Below are positions 63,521 through 64,000 of a stretch of DNA of 64,000 nucleotides, in pieces; the stretch's first letter is position 1; every line of letters starts with the position of its first letter. The stretch comes from an uncultured Opitutia bacterium (GTDB taxonomy: Bacteria; Verrucomicrobiota; Verrucomicrobiia; Opitutales; UBA953). The translations under genes and the position numbers were made by a program. The stretch lies in NCBI GenBank assembly GCA_945957395.1, contig CAMFKE010000006.1, forward strand, positions 185,322-249,321, given 5' to 3'. The notes under the pieces were generated by a model that saw only the letters and a program-made list of their open reading frames with translations, did no database searches and was not told the DNA's origin.

Positions 63521-63883
63521 ATGAGCACTGGATTCGAAGACTTACAGGTTTGGCAAAAAGCGCGCTCTCTCGCGGTGCTCATCTATCGCGGCAGTTTGGA
63601 CGGTCCCCTCGCGAAGGATTTCGGACTCAGGGACCAGATGAGACGCGCCGCCGTGTCCATCGCCTCCAATATAGCCGAAGGCTACGACCGGGAATCCGCT
63701 CAGGACACGATTCGATTCCTGTTTATCGCCAAAGCCTCGGCCGCCGAATTGCTCACTCAAATCCACATCGCGAGCGACATCGGCTACTTGAACGAAAGCG
63801 ACTCCCGACTCTGGCTCGAATCCACCTCGGAGATTTCCCGCATGCTTCGCGGCCTTATCCGCTCCAGACAAGAACACCTCTAA
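63521..63883 (+). CDS. Four-helix-bundle protein, S23/IVP family (second copy)
   Basis: Protein of 120 residues. FEDLQVWQKARSLAV, FGLRDQMRRAAVSIASNIAEGYDR and KASAAELLTQIHIA match the family blocks, in the same order as in the gene at 56821. The two proteins are clearly homologous but diverged. The last codons (GAA CAC CTC TAA) are part of the downstream heptamer array, so the C terminus and stop codon derive from it. Confidence 0.88.
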   Translation: MSTGFEDLQVWQKARSLAVLIYRGSLDGPLAKDFGLRDQMRRAAVSIASNIAEGYDRESAQDTIRFLFIAKASAAELLTQIHIASDIGYLNESDSRLWLESTSEISRMLRGLIRSRQEHL

Positions 63884-64000
63884 CCTCCGACCTCTAACCT
63901 CCGACCTCTTACCTCCGACCTCCCACCTCGGACCTCCCACCTCGGACCTCGGACCTCCCACCTCGGACCTCCCACCTCGGACCTCCCACCTCGGACCTCC
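63876..64000. repeat. Heptamer-word array running off the window end
   Basis: It starts inside the end of the four-helix-bundle gene. Words: ACACCTC, TAACCTC, CGACCTC, TAACCTC, CGACCTC, TTACCTC, CGACCTC, CCACCTC, GGACCTC, alternating to base 64000 at strict 7-bp spacing. At least 16 units are in the window. Confidence 0.93.

Noticed and set aside
62285..64000. CRISPR array in the regularly spaced ACCTC repeats
   Set aside because: Units are 7 bp with no spacers and no cas genes are present.

Overview
The window is about two-thirds G+C and looks like a verrucomicrobial chromosome, most likely from the Opitutaceae. The evidence is the protein set: two giant passenger-repeat proteins with VPEPS/Arg-rich PEP-CTERM tails, Kdo and nucleotide-sugar genes of a Gram-negative envelope, and ordinary housekeeping genes. 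Shine-Dalgarno sites are weak or absent at most starts. No phage, insertion sequence, CRISPR array or rRNA gene was found.

Layout. 1-6.8 kb: the tail of an MFS transporter, protoporphyrinogen oxidase, a DUF481 outer-membrane protein, YggS, RecN and an amidase. 6.9-11.7 kb, minus strand: AlgH, dCMP deaminase, a HAD phosphatase, two-subunit L-serine dehydratase and a zinc alcohol dehydrogenase. 11.9-36.1 kb: two paralogous giant secreted proteins (about 3570 and 4190 residues), each with a metzincin protease domain, about twenty autotransporter-type beta repeats and a PEP-CTERM signal; a half-length asparaginase gene lies between them. 36.4-43.3 kb: a secreted protein, an FKBP isomerase and a TolC/MacA/MacB-like efflux operon. 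43.3-46.2 kb, minus strand: tRNA-Gly(CCC), a sugar transferase and a GH20 hexosaminidase. 46.4-52.4 kb: a histidine operon with a His-rich leader peptide and attenuator, then hisG, hisC, hisB, a hisH-hisF fusion and a hisI-hisE gene with an extra N-terminal domain. 52.5-55.1 kb, minus strand: BioC, a BioH-like esterase and an ExbB/ExbD pair. 55.2-64 kb: a formamidopyrimidine-DNA glycosylase, a GbsR-type regulator, two four-helix-bundle (S23/IVP family) genes, kdsB, kdsD, an O-antigen ligase-like protein, a nucleotide-sugar dehydrogenase and an epimerase.

Three things stand out. (1) Many intergenic gaps, especially in the his and envelope-sugar operons, hold arrays of degenerate 7-bp words. 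They are usually arranged as two complementary arms and often touch the stop or start codon of the flanking gene. Each locus has its own word but the 7-bp period is shared. Both four-helix-bundle genes sit inside such arrays. (2) The histidine operon carries HIS7-like (HisH-HisF) and HIS4-like (vestigial HisA-like + HisI + HisE) fusions that resemble the fungal architecture. (3) The tetranucleotide ACGT is almost absent from the window, and codon choice visibly avoids it.
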